From Adiantum capillus-veneris (taxonomy: Eukaryota; Streptophyta; Polypodiopsida; Polypodiales; Pteridaceae), in assembly GCA_014529385.2 (NCBI GenBank), contig CM043963.1:93963912-94027911 (forward strand): a stretch of 64,000 bases of DNA. The letters are read 5' to 3'. Positions 45,961 through 58,204 of the stretch are shown one piece after another (positions within the stretch are counted from its first letter, which is position 1; each line of letters starts with the position of its first letter). The notes below the pieces were generated by a model. That model made no database searches. It was given only the letters and a program-made list of their open reading frames with translations, and was not told where the DNA came from. A program made the position numbers and the translations under genes.

Positions 45961-46261
45961 CCTAAAATTTTGATGTCCCATCATTATTTTTTCAAGATAC
46001 GAGAGTCTCTAATTTTATTCTAACAATTTCTAAGCCATTTTATGCCAAATCTAAGTTGTGAAGTTTGTAAATGAGTCTCACCCTTGTAAAGCAAGCCACT
46101 AGACAAGAAAGCCCTATGTATAAAGATCATTTTTTGTGAGTGGGAAAGGGACACATTATTTTATCAAAGGTTTTATGAGTTTTGGAGTGTATGTCTGAGA
46201 GCGGCTACTCTCACGTGTTTGTAATTGATTTATCTTGGACTCTGGTAATCTGATTTTGATT
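45961..46261. other. Unclassified sequence after the LINE fragment
   Basis: No coding character or repeat partner seen. Confidence 0.4.
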
Positions 46262-46510
46262 ATGAAACTCCGGGGGGTCCATCAAAAAATATGTAAGTGT
46301 AGCGCGTGAGTTCACCCAGAGGAGTTTTTAATATAATAAAGAGTTACATAATTACACATACAAGAGGGGTTAAAAAATAAAAATTGGAAAAAAGTTATAG
46401 CTTTATGAAAGAAGATGGGTCTTTTATTCATGATGAAGTGTGTGTGTAGAGGGATTTTGAAAATACCTCTTGAACGCACGTGATATAGGTTCTTTTGGAA
46501 GGTATTGAAC
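46262..46510 (-). repeat. Dispersed repeat R1, inverted copy
   Basis: The minus strand matches 13680-13915 over about 230 bases (see that entry for shared landmarks). The two copies are 32 kb apart in opposite orientation. Confidence 0.6.
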
Positions 46511-46572
46511 CCTCAGGGCTAAAACTTACATTGTGTTCCTTGTTTATTGCTCTTTAACACTAGGTTGGTAAT

Positions 46573-46628
46573 GGGACACTTTTATGTCCTGGGACACTTT
46601 ATATGTCCTGGGACACTTTATATGTCCT
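46573..46628. repeat. Three tandem subterminal palindromic units
   Basis: GGGACACTTT(TA)TATGTCCT repeated at 46573, 46591 and 46610. Each unit pairs GGACA with TGTCC. A fourth copy is at 47879-47897, inside the other end. Such arrays are typical binding sites for a transposase. Confidence 0.8.
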
Positions 46629-47465
46629 GTGAAGTGACCATTTTCCTTGAATTATGTTAAGAGTTTCAAAATGGATTTTGAGGTGCTATCTATCTAGAAA
46701 GTTGTCTCATGAGCTGAAAAAAACTTGACATTTTTTTGGAATATCAGTTCCATCTTTAACATTGTCCTTGCACAACATTTCACAACCTAAACTGCGTGAA
46801 AAAACGGGTCCTGTTTTTGGCTTTTTTTCAACTTTTTGCAACTATACCACTCTAGAATTCATGTTTGTGAGGTCTATAATGCTAGAGAACTATCTTTAGA
46901 AGTCCTCCACATGTCCTGATGCTTCTAGGGAGAAATAAATATTAAAGTTGTAAGTTATGACCAAATTACAAAAATTGTCAAATCTTGTTTTTTAGCCAAT
47001 TTTAGCTCTTCTATGATTTTTTTGGTGGATTTCATGATATCCAAATTCATTTTTGATTTTCTATGTCGCATATTGTAACATAAAGCTAACATTCCTTGAG
47101 TTTTAGGGCACCTAATACCCTATTTTGCATAGTACACAACGATGGTTGATTTTTTCAATTATGGAAGAAAACGAAACATTCTAGTATATCAAGTATAGCT
47201 TTTTCAATATTATTAGTTTCTTGTGACAACTACATGCATTTTGTAGGTAGTAACCATATCTAGTCATAAGGAACAAATTTGGCTAGATATTGAATAATTT
47301 CTATGGGATTCTACAACTGATAATGTTCAACCCAGTTTCTTCATGTTTGCTATATTCAACACTTCATCTTTGTCCCCAAGATTCCCTTGGTAAGAGATGT
47401 ATTATTCTTTTGACATGATCCATGGCTCCTTATGAACATAAAGGACAATAGGTAACTAAGAAAAC

Positions 47466-47756
47466 ATGCACATATTATTTGTATTGAGTGTGGCTATAGA
47501 AACTTTGATGATAGGTTTGCAGAATGGTAAAAATTCAACTTTTTTGTACCTATTTATTTTGGCAAAACAAAAAATAGTGAGTGAGAAGCAATCATATTTT
47601 CTGATCACCAACCCATTGAAGTTAACTAGGGAATTTATCTCAAGTCCTATAAAAATCCCTAATCTTATTTTTATGCAACAAAACGTAAGAAATGACTGTT
47701 TTGATGAAAATTCATTGGTCCATCAACTTTGGAGGCTTGGTGTGACCAAAAGATGA
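47466..47756 (+). other. Unrecognised 96-codon ORF inside the DNA transposon
   Basis: The product begins hydrophobic (MHILFVLSVAIETLMIG) and has no recognised domain or transposase signature. It may be an accidental frame. Confidence 0.2.
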
Positions 47757-47920
47757 GAAATTTTACAAGTTTCTTATTTTTTCCATGTTTAGTAGGCCTT
47801 GAACTATAACTTCATGAAAGGATTTTACAAAATGAGTGGATCTACTATGGTTTTGGAGGTTTTTTTCAAAACCCTGAAAGGACACTTTTATGTCCTGTTA
47901 GGTTACCAACCTAGTGTTAA

Positions 47921-48447
47921 ATTAAGTGTAATCATTGTCAATTTTGATGTGGTTCATGACTATATGTTAGCGACCTAAATCGGTTGTTTTGAGTGCATTA
48001 ATGGTTGCTTTTTGACGTTTCAACCATAGGAGAGTATTCGTAGACCATAGGGCAACCTTTCAACCATAGGCGAGTGTTCCTAGGCCATAGGGAAACCTTT
48101 CTGGTATGTACTTTTGCAATTTCCAAGACTTTAATCATGAAGTATTATGATTTTGGTACCTTATTGGATTGCAATCAAACTTGGTAGGATAGTGCCCCTA
48201 GGTGTCTTAGATCTCCTCCTAAAGTTTCATTGTATTTGAAATTTATTTGAGTGCCAAAATGACGTGACAATTGACTGCAGTGACACAGGACATAGGCAAT
48301 TTGCCAAACTTGAGAGTGAGATTTTCTAGTGCAAGAGATGCCCTCCAAGAGTCTCTAGGCCCCATCTGAGTTGCTTCTCTGAGTATTGACACTATGTTAG
48401 TGCCACATAGCTATGCTACAAACGTCCATCGTGATGACCCACTAACA
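47921..48447 (+). repeat. Probable 5' LTR part of element F
   Basis: Ends CCACTAACA one base before a tRNA-Asp-type primer site. It contains a 40-base tandem repeat (48018-48097; TTTCAACCATAGG...). The left boundary is unknown because the DNA transposon or other sequence adjoins and no second LTR is present. Confidence 0.45.
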
Positions 48448-48448
48448 T

Positions 48449-48466
48449 TGGCACCACTACTGGGGA
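48449..48466 (+). other. Primer-binding site of element F, tRNA-Asp type
   Basis: TGGCACCACTACTGGGGA resembles the TGGCGCCGTTGCCGGGGA primer site used by Athila/Tat elements, with four transitions. Confidence 0.65.
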
Positions 48467-49619
48467 AGTGATCCTTAGGTGGTGAGTGACCTACTCGTAT
48501 ATATATTTTTAAGAGACCTTTGATTTTGATTTCCATTCTATTTATACTTTAGAAGGCAACAAGACACGAGGTTTACTGCTTGTTAGAGGCTAGAAGTTGG
48601 GGACTTTTTGGGTCTATTCTTGACAAGTATTGGGATTTGTAACTGAGATACAAAATAATTTCATTCTGCATTTTCTACGATGCTTTGAAAGTACTACTCC
48701 ATCATCTGGTTTTCTTTTAGTTTTGCACAATTTGTTGATTCTTGTTCATAGAATTCATTTCAGTACTTAGGAGTAGGATAGGTAACATCCTCAACCATCA
48801 AATTGGGCAAAAATGATTAGGGAAAAAACTATTAAAACCATATTTTGGTAGCCAAGACCATAAACACTGAAATTTGAAAAATGATGGTTGAAATTCAAAA
48901 GCTGATACAAACCCGGTAAGCCAAGCCTAGGAGAACTAATTTGGAAATATTTAAGCCGATTGGTGTAGGAACATGGATCACAATCCATGATATCCCAAGA
49001 TATTTTAAGCTAGACATCCCTAATGTGAAGCATAGGCGAGTGAATGTGGCTACTCACGTCAAAATGCACAATATGTATGTGGGATTTTATAAGTAAGATA
49101 AAAAAGAGAAAATACTCTATTACAGGTGTAAGGAATCCAATATGAGAGAGCTAACAAAGCACAGATGCTTGTATGTGTTCACTACGAAGTAGAGAGAGAT
49201 ATTGAGGTGATCATACTAGACAAGTATGGTCAGAGATATTCCGCAGTAAACCACAAAGATCTTGAGGGATATACGTACTGTGAGAGGCCACTCCGCTAGT
49301 ATAATGTCACCCCCAACACGTATAGACCAACTATCTTTGAAACAAGGCAAGAAACTATAAGAATGAGTTTGCCAAGACTAGAGTGGAAGATTCTTTTAGT
49401 CATATATCCATGCATCAAGGTAGTGATATTCCAGACATGATTTTTAGTACAAGGTGTTGGATACTAGAACTAACGGTAGAGACATACAAGCTTAGGAGAG
49501 GGTAACTGATCGAACTCCCTACAGAGCCCCTTTCAATGGATATGAGCGAGAGATGTAGTGGTAGGAGAGCCTAAATGATGTGAATGGTAATAGAAACTCA
49601 AGGAATGTGATCTTCTCAA
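48467..49619 (+). other. Leader of element F
   Basis: Long stretch before gag with many stops in all frames. No domain recognised. Confidence 0.45.
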
Positions 49620-50300
49620 GTGAAAAAATGTGTGCCCGAGAAGTACAATGGATTGGGAGATCCATACTCACATGCTTCCATATATAAGCAAGTCATAAGG
49701 GCAGAACAAGTATCAGATTTCTATACGTAGTATGAAGGATTTGGTTTGACTTTGAAAGGAACGTTGTTGACTTGGTTCTAGCCATTGAACAATTGACATT
49801 TCTTGAATATCGATCAATTTTTGTATGATTTTTGTCAAGGAATTCTCCAAGAGAGGAATCAAGCACGACACGGTTTCCCATATCTATGCTTTTAAGTAAA
49901 AGGAGAATGAAAAAGTGAAGGAAGCTTTGATTTGCTTCAACAATACATTGAAATATGTCCAGTGCAAGAGTTACCGCAAGATGATCGCTTATCAGTTCTC
50001 TTTATAGAGGGCTTGAGAAACAAAACTCTCAAAAAAGACTTACATTTGAAGACATGCACAACATTTGAACAAGTCACTAGGGAAGAATTGTATCTAGTCG
50101 ACAATTGTAAGACATATGAAGAGGTGACAGACGATGTAGACACAAACACTAGCAATGCCTCTTTTACGACCAAGGAGTCAGCTACAAAAAAAAGTGCTCC
50201 TACTTCAATCATACAAAACATGGACCAAGTGGTCGAAGAAGTGATCCGTAGAATAAAGCAAACATACCGACAAAATTCTAATCTAAGATCGCAATAGCCA
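49620..50300 (+). pseudogene. gag: gag of element F
   Basis: Reads PEKYNGLGDPYSHASIYKQV, VSDFYT-x-YEGFGLTLKGTLLTWF, NIDQFLYDFCQGI, then DLLQQYIEICPVQELPQDDRLSVLFIEGLRNKTLKKDLHLK, the layout of a Ty3/gypsy retrotransposon gag core. Stops interrupt it at several points before 49930. The last 120 codons are open and end in a coiled, charged segment. Confidence 0.75.
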
Positions 50301-50495
50301 TAGGTAGTCAATGCTTTGAGAGTGTAAAAGTGGTTTGTCATTGAGCAAAAATACACCAATCATGATACAAATGAGTGATTTTACAACCAAAATTATGTAA
50401 GGGAAAGTCCATATGGACCTCCAATAATGCAACAGTTGCCACCACCTCCGAGGTAGTAGATTGGACCCAATAATGTAGCACAAGGAGGAGATAAA

Positions 50496-51060
50496 GTGCA
50501 ACCTCTATTGGGCCAACAATCACCTTTGCCTCATGAAAATTTATCTATTGTTCAATACAAACAGCCAATTGAGCCACTCATAAGTCAACCAATGATACCA
50601 TCAATTGTTTACTACGAGGAGCCTGCAGAAACCCATGTGAGAAAACCCGAGGGTGTAGCATATGCTACTGAGGATGGTCCATTTTGGGACACTACCAACA
50701 AAGTTATAGAACCTTCATATGTGGCTCAAATAGCTAGAAACTACTCCACTATGGATGAAAATATTATCATGTTCATAGCAAATCAAAATTACAAACCTAG
50801 AGGATATCTGCCTCGTATGACAAGACAGCCAATGGGAGCACCACGAGCTGCCGAGCCGAAAGGTCCATGCTATGATTAATGTGGAGGTGATCATTGGGCA
50901 CAAGTCTATCCAATCAAGGGTCAATGAACAAAAAAAATTGGATTCTATGACAATTGTGGAAGAGATCGCTTACTTCAACCCTGTACTAAGAATCTCGACA
51001 ACATGGGAAAAGCAACTGTCAATGTCATTGGAGTTGTACCTTGTTTGAGCGGATCCGAGT
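50496..51060 (+). pseudogene. gag: gag C-terminus and zinc knuckles of element F
   Basis: The open frame to 50879 ends NYKPRGYLPRMTRQPMGAPRAAEPKGPCYD. A stop and then CGGDHWAQVYP give a degenerate CCHC box (last Cys is Tyr). A second box, FYDNCGRDRLLQPC, follows. The same pair of boxes can be traced in the relic at the left end of the window. Confidence 0.7.
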
Positions 51061-51099
51061 CAAAGTTGACAATTCCTATCAAAGTGGTGACTAGAGCTT

Positions 51100-52240
51100 A
51101 AGCTCAGGAACAAACCAAAAATTAGCCAATGGTGGATGAGTTGAAACTTCCAAAACATACCAAATTTGGAAGTGGGTCAGTGAGAACTCAAGGAAATCAT
51201 GGAAAGCAAAACGAGACAAAATGAAAGCAAAGAGGCTATGGGAAAAAATGACCTTTGAGTGTGAACTAAACCAAACAAAGGAACGGCTCAAATGTGAATA
51301 GGAGACCAAAGAAAACACCAGAGAAGCAAAAGAGTCAAAGACTATATCAGGTGGATCAGTCTTAGTTGAGAAGGTGAACGAGGTGAGATTGAAGAGCAAC
51401 CAAACTGGAATAAAGACTGCTGACCTATCCGCATCCTAAAATAGAAACCAAGTGAATGGAAACGTGTAAAAGGCTCATAGATACTGCTCAAGCTCTAATG
51501 TAACCAAATACCTTGAAAACCCCTGAGAAAGTAGTGCATGTGCCAGAAAAGGAAAACACAAGCACAAACAACAAAACAACATGGGCAAACAAATCAAAAA
51601 CTTTGGATTGTGTGATGGTTTTGGGAGAGATCGTATACTCAAACACTGCACTAAGAATCCAGACAAAATGAGCAAGCTACAATAGTGGAAAAAGAAGGAC
51701 CATTGGATACAAGGCTTTTTGCAAACACGACGAACAAGGCTAAATCTCTTGAGCTGCTGCCAATTTTTGAAGTGGACAAGCCATGGCCACAATCACTATG
51801 AGAGACAATTAGAAATTAAAAGAACGGTAGTGCCACGTTCCTGTCTGCACCAATTTTGGAGATAAACATGGATCATGAGATCTATTGTGGGGATATACAA
51901 TCATTATACAGGCACACAGGGATGAAAGTATCACTGGAGAGTAAACCAATGACTATGGAATCCGATTCCACCAATGACGAACACAAAAATCTTGCACAAT
52001 TTGATATCTTGTCCTATAAGATGCACCATTACTCTTACTGAATTTCTCAAAATTAGACCACATTTGTGGGGACAAATGAGCAGCAACCTGGAAAAACTGG
52101 GGCTAAAAATCCATTTAAAGGATAAGCTTGTAGGTGAAATCATGGAAATGATTCAGCTAGAGAAACCCAAAGCAGAGCATATACCAGTGAATAAGGTGGG
52201 TGATTATTGAAAGGGAGAAGAAGGGAACACCACTGTATCA
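51100..52240 (+). pseudogene. gag-pro spacer of element F
   Basis: Charged linker (51130-51440) followed by blocks EINMDHEIYCGDIQSLYRHTGMKVSLES, RPHLWGQMSSNLEKLGLKIH and VNKVGDY. These are colinear with 300-1240 of this window. Many stops. Confidence 0.55.
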
Positions 52241-52249
52241 TTAGAGTAC

Positions 52250-52625
52250 AAGGGATTAAAGATGATAGCGATACTTGACATTAGGGTTGGAGTAGCCATT
52301 GCTACAAAGGAAATCCGGGAGAAATGGGGAAGACCAGATCTCAAGAAAATGCACAAGAAGTTGCAATTAGCAAATGGATATGTGGAGACTCGAGAGACCC
52401 TTAGGAATGTTGGAACAAGTTATTGTATCATCTTGCAGAATAGACTATGAACATACCTTTGCTACAATTGACTTTGGAAAAGGCAAAAACTTTGAAGTTA
52501 TTTTGGGACAACCATTCATGCATCAACTCAAAATGGTTCAAGATTGGGGCTATGACCATCTCTACTTATGGCATAAGAGTATCACAACCAGGGTCAGCAT
52601 GAAAGAGATAATTATAGAGATGTAA
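52250..52625 (+). pseudogene. pol: Aspartic protease of element F (catalytic motif lost)
   Basis: The frame reads MIAILDIRVGVAIATKEI, where the retropepsin DxG should stand after LD (now DIR), then KLQLANGYVET. After a frame change comes EHTFATIDFGKGKNFEVILGQPFMHQLKMVQDWGYDHLYL, the C-terminal (I)ILG-x-PF motif. The catalytic triplet is altered and the frame is split. No RT follows; the element stops shortly after. Confidence 0.75.
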
Positions 52626-52674
52626 ACCAAATCTAATAGAATACTTTGATGTAACTACAGATTCCAAAACATAG

Positions 52675-52995
52675 TTGTCTTCTTGGTTAATGAAAGACAT
52701 GCATGTGTGGATGTGTGGAGCATCGGAGTGCGGAAGCCTAAGAAAAGAGGATTTCATCCTAAAGCACTCTGTAGAAGATAACTACTACGTGAAAGAGTTG
52801 TTTCCAGAGGAGTTTTTTAAACCCTTTGGATGGGAGAAAGTATTGGCAACTCTAGATGTTTGCTTAAATGAGATAATCACCACAATATTTTGCAACAAAG
52901 ATGGTTATGACATAATGCCCTTCCATATGGTAAATGTTATCTTGACACCCAAAGAAGAAACTAAAACAACAAAAACCAGCGAAACCATGGATTGA
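52675..52995 (+). pseudogene. ORF after the protease of element F, unassigned
   Basis: 106 codons without recognised motif, containing EDFILKHSVEDNYYVKELFPEEFFKPFGWEKV. The position fits the linker between protease and RT in a Tat/Athila-like element. Confidence 0.4.
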
Positions 52996-53982
52996 AAATG
53001 AATAGTGGATAAAGTTTCTCTTCAAGATCTCATTGATGATGATGAGCATGAATTCCATGATTCAAGAAGCAATGATGTTGAGGATCATCGTAGCATCACC
53101 TAATCACAACTCAAGACCAACAAAATTATCAATCCATAGATTGGTAACCCAGCTAGAGCTTGGAGGCATGAGCATTAGTGGATGTATTGAATGAGAGGAT
53201 TCAAGAGAGTGCTCTTCCAATGCAACAGAGATTAGCCTTGAATTACTAACTCTAATCACACCATAATCATCAATCAAGCATCACCTACACACATTAAACC
53301 CACCAAAGTCCAACTTGCCATAGACTTGAATCTCAAAGCACTTTCTTGACAAGCACACACTAATTGCATTGGTGTTGGCCTCTCCAATCACCACATGCCT
53401 CAACATATTTAATCAAAAGCTACACACACAAGGGTGAATGGTTCTTGAGTCTCATTAAACCCATCCACACATAAGCAAGCAATAGGGCACATACTCTAAT
53501 TACAAGATTAAGAACAAACTTAATCAACCTAATTAAAGATGTTAAATATCACAAATTGAGTACCCATAGAATGACAGGAGTGGTCAATAAGCAAGAAGTC
53601 ATCACCACACATTCAAATCTAAAACAATAAGAAGGTGAAACTACTTCATGACATAGAGATTAGATTAATCAAGAAGTGCTTCTCTAATTACAAAGGATTA
53701 GCACTAGACTTCTAAGCATGGGCATTAAGCTCAAGGCTAGGTTATCCATAGAGTGAACACACAAGAGTGAGCTCTCAAGAATGGGTACTCAAGAATGAAA
53801 CCTCTTTGCTTAAAAGGGCTTCTTATAAAGGCATGCACCACAAGCCTTTCTACTATGGGATTAAGTTGAGCCCTCTAGCATATACAATTTGGAACTCCCA
53901 AATGAGCCCAAGACCTTATACAATGTGAATAGGAAATATTGTGCACATCCATAGCACATCCCTAGCTTGGTGCATAATCGGT
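52996..53982. other. Unclassified sequence
   Basis: AT- and AC-rich with no ORF of coding character. No repeat partner noticed. Confidence 0.4.
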
Positions 53983-54300
53983 GCACTACAAGAGGTCACT
54001 TAAATTCCAGTGCCAAATTACCGGTGACAATGGCGGGCGTCGGTATATGTGCAGGTAAGTATGAAGGAAGATGAACATTTAAAAAAAATTCATTTTTAAA
54101 TTTCCGATGCTTGTACCGATGATGAGTTTTTCGGCGCTTATATAGATATGTATTCCGGTGCCTGTTTCGGTGCCTGCACCAGCACCTATACCGACGGACC
54201 CTGCAAAAACCGAATACGTGGGCCTTCCCTGCGCATTTCTCTAGTTTGTGCACCTCTTCTCTTGCTCTCCTCCTCCTCACCTACTGTAGATCTGGTGCCC
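53983..54300 (+). mobile_element. CACTA-type transposon terminus with subterminal repeats
   Basis: CACTACAAGAGGTCAC (from 53983) matches the usual plant CACTA end (CACTACAAGAAA). Within 220 bases follow several short CCGGTG / CGGTGCC / CCGATG / CCGACGG units in both orientations, as in CACTA subterminal arrays. The opposite end was not found in the window, so this is a fragment or one end of a rearranged element. Confidence 0.55.
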
Positions 54301-54402
54301 AACAACTTGCCGGAGGTGAGAATCTAGCTTGTGGGTGACTCCTTAGCATCAAGGTGAGATTGTTTTCAAGTTTTCTTGTAGGTTTAGGGCTTAGGGTTTA
54401 AC

Positions 54403-54403
54403 A

Positions 54404-54440
<37 letters not shown>
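54403..54440 (+). repeat. (TG)n microsatellite
   Basis: About 37 bases of TG. Confidence 0.95.
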
Positions 54441-54444
<4 letters not shown>

Positions 54445-56100
54445 CATTTTTGCAGATTTGAAAGAGGTTCACAAGACCCTTTCTTGCTCAAATAGGCCGC
54501 ATGTGAGTGCTCAAAAGTTTTATGCTAATTAAATTAATTTAAGATTATATTGTATATTGACAAAATAAAATTTCATTAATTAGGAAAAAATTTGCTTTGA
54601 AATTATGGTTTGGGGTAATTTTGATTTGAAATTATGCCACGAGGAAATTTTGTTTTGAAATTATGCTTTGAAGAAAATTTGTTCCGAAATTATTTCATTT
54701 GTCAAAGTTCACCAATGACAAAGTGTTAGAGGTTCAAAGTGTGTTTTTGGTCAAATGCAAATTCAAGAGAATTTGTGAATTAGTGTTAACTTAAGAAGCG
54801 TAAAAAAATGCCTGGAAAGTGGTTCAAACTTTCCAGGGAGACTAAGGGAATCAAACATACTTAAATTTGGCCATAAACCAGTAGACAATTGGGATCTAGA
54901 TACTACTTTAACCCCAAATCATTAGAAGAGAAAAATCCCAAACAGATCGATCACCATCAAGGATCAAAGTTGCCAACCAAAACCAAATATGGAAAAGTCA
55001 AAGAAAATTGGGCCTTACCTTGGGAAACTGGGAAAACTTGAGAGAAACTTGTCCAATTGTGAAAATAACTTCACTAGTGTGTTAGGATAAACTATAGGAA
55101 TAGGTACCCCAAGTTTCACCCCAAAAGGATGGAGAACATGGAATCCATGATGACCCCCTGCAAGCATTCTAGACAAAAATTATACCATTAGGTCCCAATT
55201 GCCAAGAATCACCTAACCCTAAACTTTAAAGTTTTGCCAACTTAGGACTCCGATAGTTGATTCGTAAAGACCGACACACTCCACATCTCAAGATCTTTAG
55301 ACATGCACTTCAAATTCCCTCTTGCAAATCTTGGACATCATACTTGCTTTACCACCCACCACGCCTGTACCTGCTAGCCCAAATATACCTGTTGGTGCCA
55401 TCTCCTATGGTTGACACACTTTGGATGCAACAATGTCTCGGAGGTGGAAAAAAAGGAGTAATGCCCTATATGAGATGTTCAACTGGTTGTACATAGTTTT
55501 AGCGGGGAGAGAAAGGAAGAAGGCTAGAGTGAAAAGTAGACTGAAATGTAAGATAAAGAACGTGGTTAATGTGAGGCGGTCACAATCGTATCATGCTTTG
55601 AGTGCAAAATATTGTTTTTTATAATGGTTAGAGACAAGGAAACCAAATGGCAAGCATTGGGTAGAAAACTGATAATTTTTTTACATTGTAATCATTTCTA
55701 TTATAAACATGCATTATAATGCCAAGTGATTTTTCAACCGCACAATCAATGGTTCTATGTGTGAATTTTTGTCTCTTTTGTATTTTTTTAAAAATTATCA
55801 ATTTTAATAAGTTTTTAAAAATTTTAAAAACTTTAAGTACTATATAAGTCAAAACTCACAACTTGAGCTCATTTTTCATTTGCACTTTCTAGGATATCCT
55901 CTCAAGCATAAATGAGCACACACTTATAACCATCAACTCATGCTGAATCGATTGCTTCAAATCCACAAACTCGACAACATGTGGATAGCCCACCACCACA
56001 ACCTGCTCCAAACACCCCACAACCTCCCCAACCTTTAATATCCGTAGGATCAAACCACCATGTGATAGATTTTTGGTGATCTTCCATCATTTGATCATGC
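54441..56100. other. Unclassified, AT-rich, with imperfect tandem units
   Basis: Bases 54585-54695 contain about four imperfect ~35-base units around TTTGAAATTATG. The rest shows short frames only (55257-55496, 55421-55624) with no recognised domain. Confidence 0.35.
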
Positions 56101-57370
56101 CAAAGGTATGCCTCTGTCGGATACTCCACTACTCTCATATCTACAAAGATTTGACCAAGAAATACAAACAACTAAAGAAGAATATCGGAGTTTGCTACTA
56201 AATCAGGAGATCATTTCCGTTGTTACAGCATCTCCATCTCAAGAAACTATGGCAACTACACTGCAAATATTTGGCCCTCGCTTCAAACAAAAGCTAATAA
56301 AGATAATCCTAGGTGACCCCAAAATCTGGAGCTCAAGAATCTAAGAGATTAAAAAGAGCTAAGGAGAAACAAAAGAGGAGGCTAAGAGAGAAGCACAGAG
56401 GAAGGAAGAGGCGGAGAGAAGGCAAAGGTAGTAGGAGGAGTCCAAGAGAGCATAGTCCACTCTACATGAGCCAGGGAGTGCTCCGGGGCAAGTGTGGTAG
56501 GGGAGGGGGAAGGGAAGGGTGGGGTGTTCTTGGGAAAGCTGGATTGGAAACTTAGCCAAAGGGAGGGGTGCATCTACATCATAGATGGGTGGGGGTCTTC
56601 TCAGGGGGAGGGACTCGGCCACTCTTTGCCTCCTCTCTGCATTCGGCTTCATCGCCCCCCTTTTTATGTCCCTGGGGTCTAGTGGTGAACCGTCCCTCTT
56701 TGTGGGGGAGAATTTGAGCACCTAGTTAGATGGTGGTAGCAGGGCACCCGGGTTTGTGGACAAGCTACCTTGTGTGGTAATCGAGGCTCCTTGGTGGCAT
56801 GAGTCGATCCTTGGTTTGGTGGTTGGCGGTGATTTGGAGCTCTTTGGCGGCTTGGTGGCGCTTGATCTATTGTAGAATGTTGTTCGATTGGTGCTTCTTT
56901 TGGCCCTATTGTATTGTTAATAGCTGGCATGGTTGCAAGTTCGGTTGCACTAGTGGAATTGATGCATGTTCTGTTGAGAGCTGTGGTGGATCTGGGTGCC
57001 GGTCTTTGTGGATCTTTGCTCATCTTGTCTGTGTTTGGTGCGGGAAGCCCAGGATCATGTAGTTATTATCTTCTTCCTCTTTGTTGGTAGCTTACGGCAT
57101 CATTATTGGGTTTAGTTCTTTGCTCTTGGTCCGAGTGTCTCCCATGTTAGCTGTTGCAGTAGTAGCCTTATTTACTTGTGTTGGGTGGCTCCCATGTCAG
57201 CCGAAATAGTTTTGTTTATTTTGATGGGTGGCTCCCCGTATCAACCAGTGTAACTTTGTGGATGGATTGGTGGTGTTTTTAGATGCTCATGCTTGGTCTG
57301 AGGGGAGCTACATATGGAAGTTTTTGGGTTTATTAATATAATAGCACTCACAATTGTGAGTTCTGTTATT
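56101..57370. other. Unclassified, basic low-complexity frame and GT-rich tail
   Basis: The ORF 56108-56344 has no known domain. It runs into a Lys/Arg/Glu-rich stretch (56340-56460). Bases 57129-57260 repeat a unit around GGGTGGCTCCCATGTCAGCC about three times, diverged. The GT-rich run ending in TTATTTTTTAAAAAAG near 57380 could be a LINE 3' tail, but I cannot show it. Confidence 0.3.
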
Positions 57371-58204
57371 TTTTAAAAAAGATTTGTTATCGTTTCATAT
57401 AATATCAATGGCTTGGATTTCTACCATTTGGTGCAATTGTAACTTTAATTGTACCAATTATGTTCTCTTAGTAATTGTACTTCTCAAGTTGTTTGATCTA
57501 AACCGTGATCACACAGATTGGGTGGCCGAGGAGAATCATCGATGAACTTTTGTCAAAACCAAGGTAAAGGGGCATTGTATGGGTGTGGTAGGATGCCACG
57601 ACACACGATGGTGCCTACTGTGGTAGGATGCCACGACACACGAAGGTGCCCAACAAGGCTGGTGGGGGCAAAAGAAGGCCCTCTATGCCACTCCGCATAT
57701 GGGGAAATTTTGACCAAGGGGAATTTTGCCCCCCGTGAATTGTGGCGCACAGGGAATTTTTTTCCTTGTTCGGTGCTATCATGCATGCTCGCCACACCCA
57801 TACGATCCCATCATTGCCCAATTTTGAAAAAAGTTGATCCAAGGTGTTCCCCAACTGCCCAGTCTGTAGCGTGATCGTGGTCAACAGTTTTTGGGATAGC
57901 TGTTCTATGCACACATTACATTAATCAAACTTCTTTGGACAATATGAAAAAAGAAAAAATTTAAGGTAAAAAATGATGTCAAAAGATAGTACAAAAGACC
58001 AAATTATTCTATATTGATTTTGGTATTACATCATGGATGGTTTGTGTTTTTGTGAATTACATATGTGGGCATGGGACAAATGGTTCGCCTATGTATTTCA
58101 TTTCCTTCTTCTTCTCTCTCTTGATCAGGATACTCTTCTTGCACATTCTCTTGACTCCATGCCTCCATTCACTAGTTCAGTTTAGATCCATTGGTTGGAC
58201 ATTA
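57371..58204. other. Unclassified, with a short tandem duplication
   Basis: GTGGTAGGATGCCACGACAC occurs twice in tandem (about 57585-57655, period ~36). Otherwise short frames only. Confidence 0.4.

Larger units (their letters stand above)
46558..47916. mobile_element. Non-autonomous DNA transposon with 14-bp inverted ends
   Basis: The 1359-base unit begins CACTAGGTTGGTAA and ends with its exact reverse complement TTACCAACCTAGTG. TTAA flanks both sides (46554-46557 and 47917-47920). Just inside the left end three copies of a GGACAC-x-TGTCC unit lie in tandem, and one copy lies inside the right end. Ends starting CACTA suggest a CACTA relative, but those make 3-base duplications. TTAA suggests a different cut, and TA plus ACACTAGG would fit a mariner-like mode. 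No transposase is recognised. Confidence 0.72.

Noticed and set aside
50338-50523. Minus-strand ORFs opposite gag of element F
   Set aside because: They are shadows of the plus-strand coding frame.
54386-54405. Telomere-like TTTAGGG units
   Set aside because: Only two imperfect units (one reads CTTAGGG), too few for an interstitial telomere tract.
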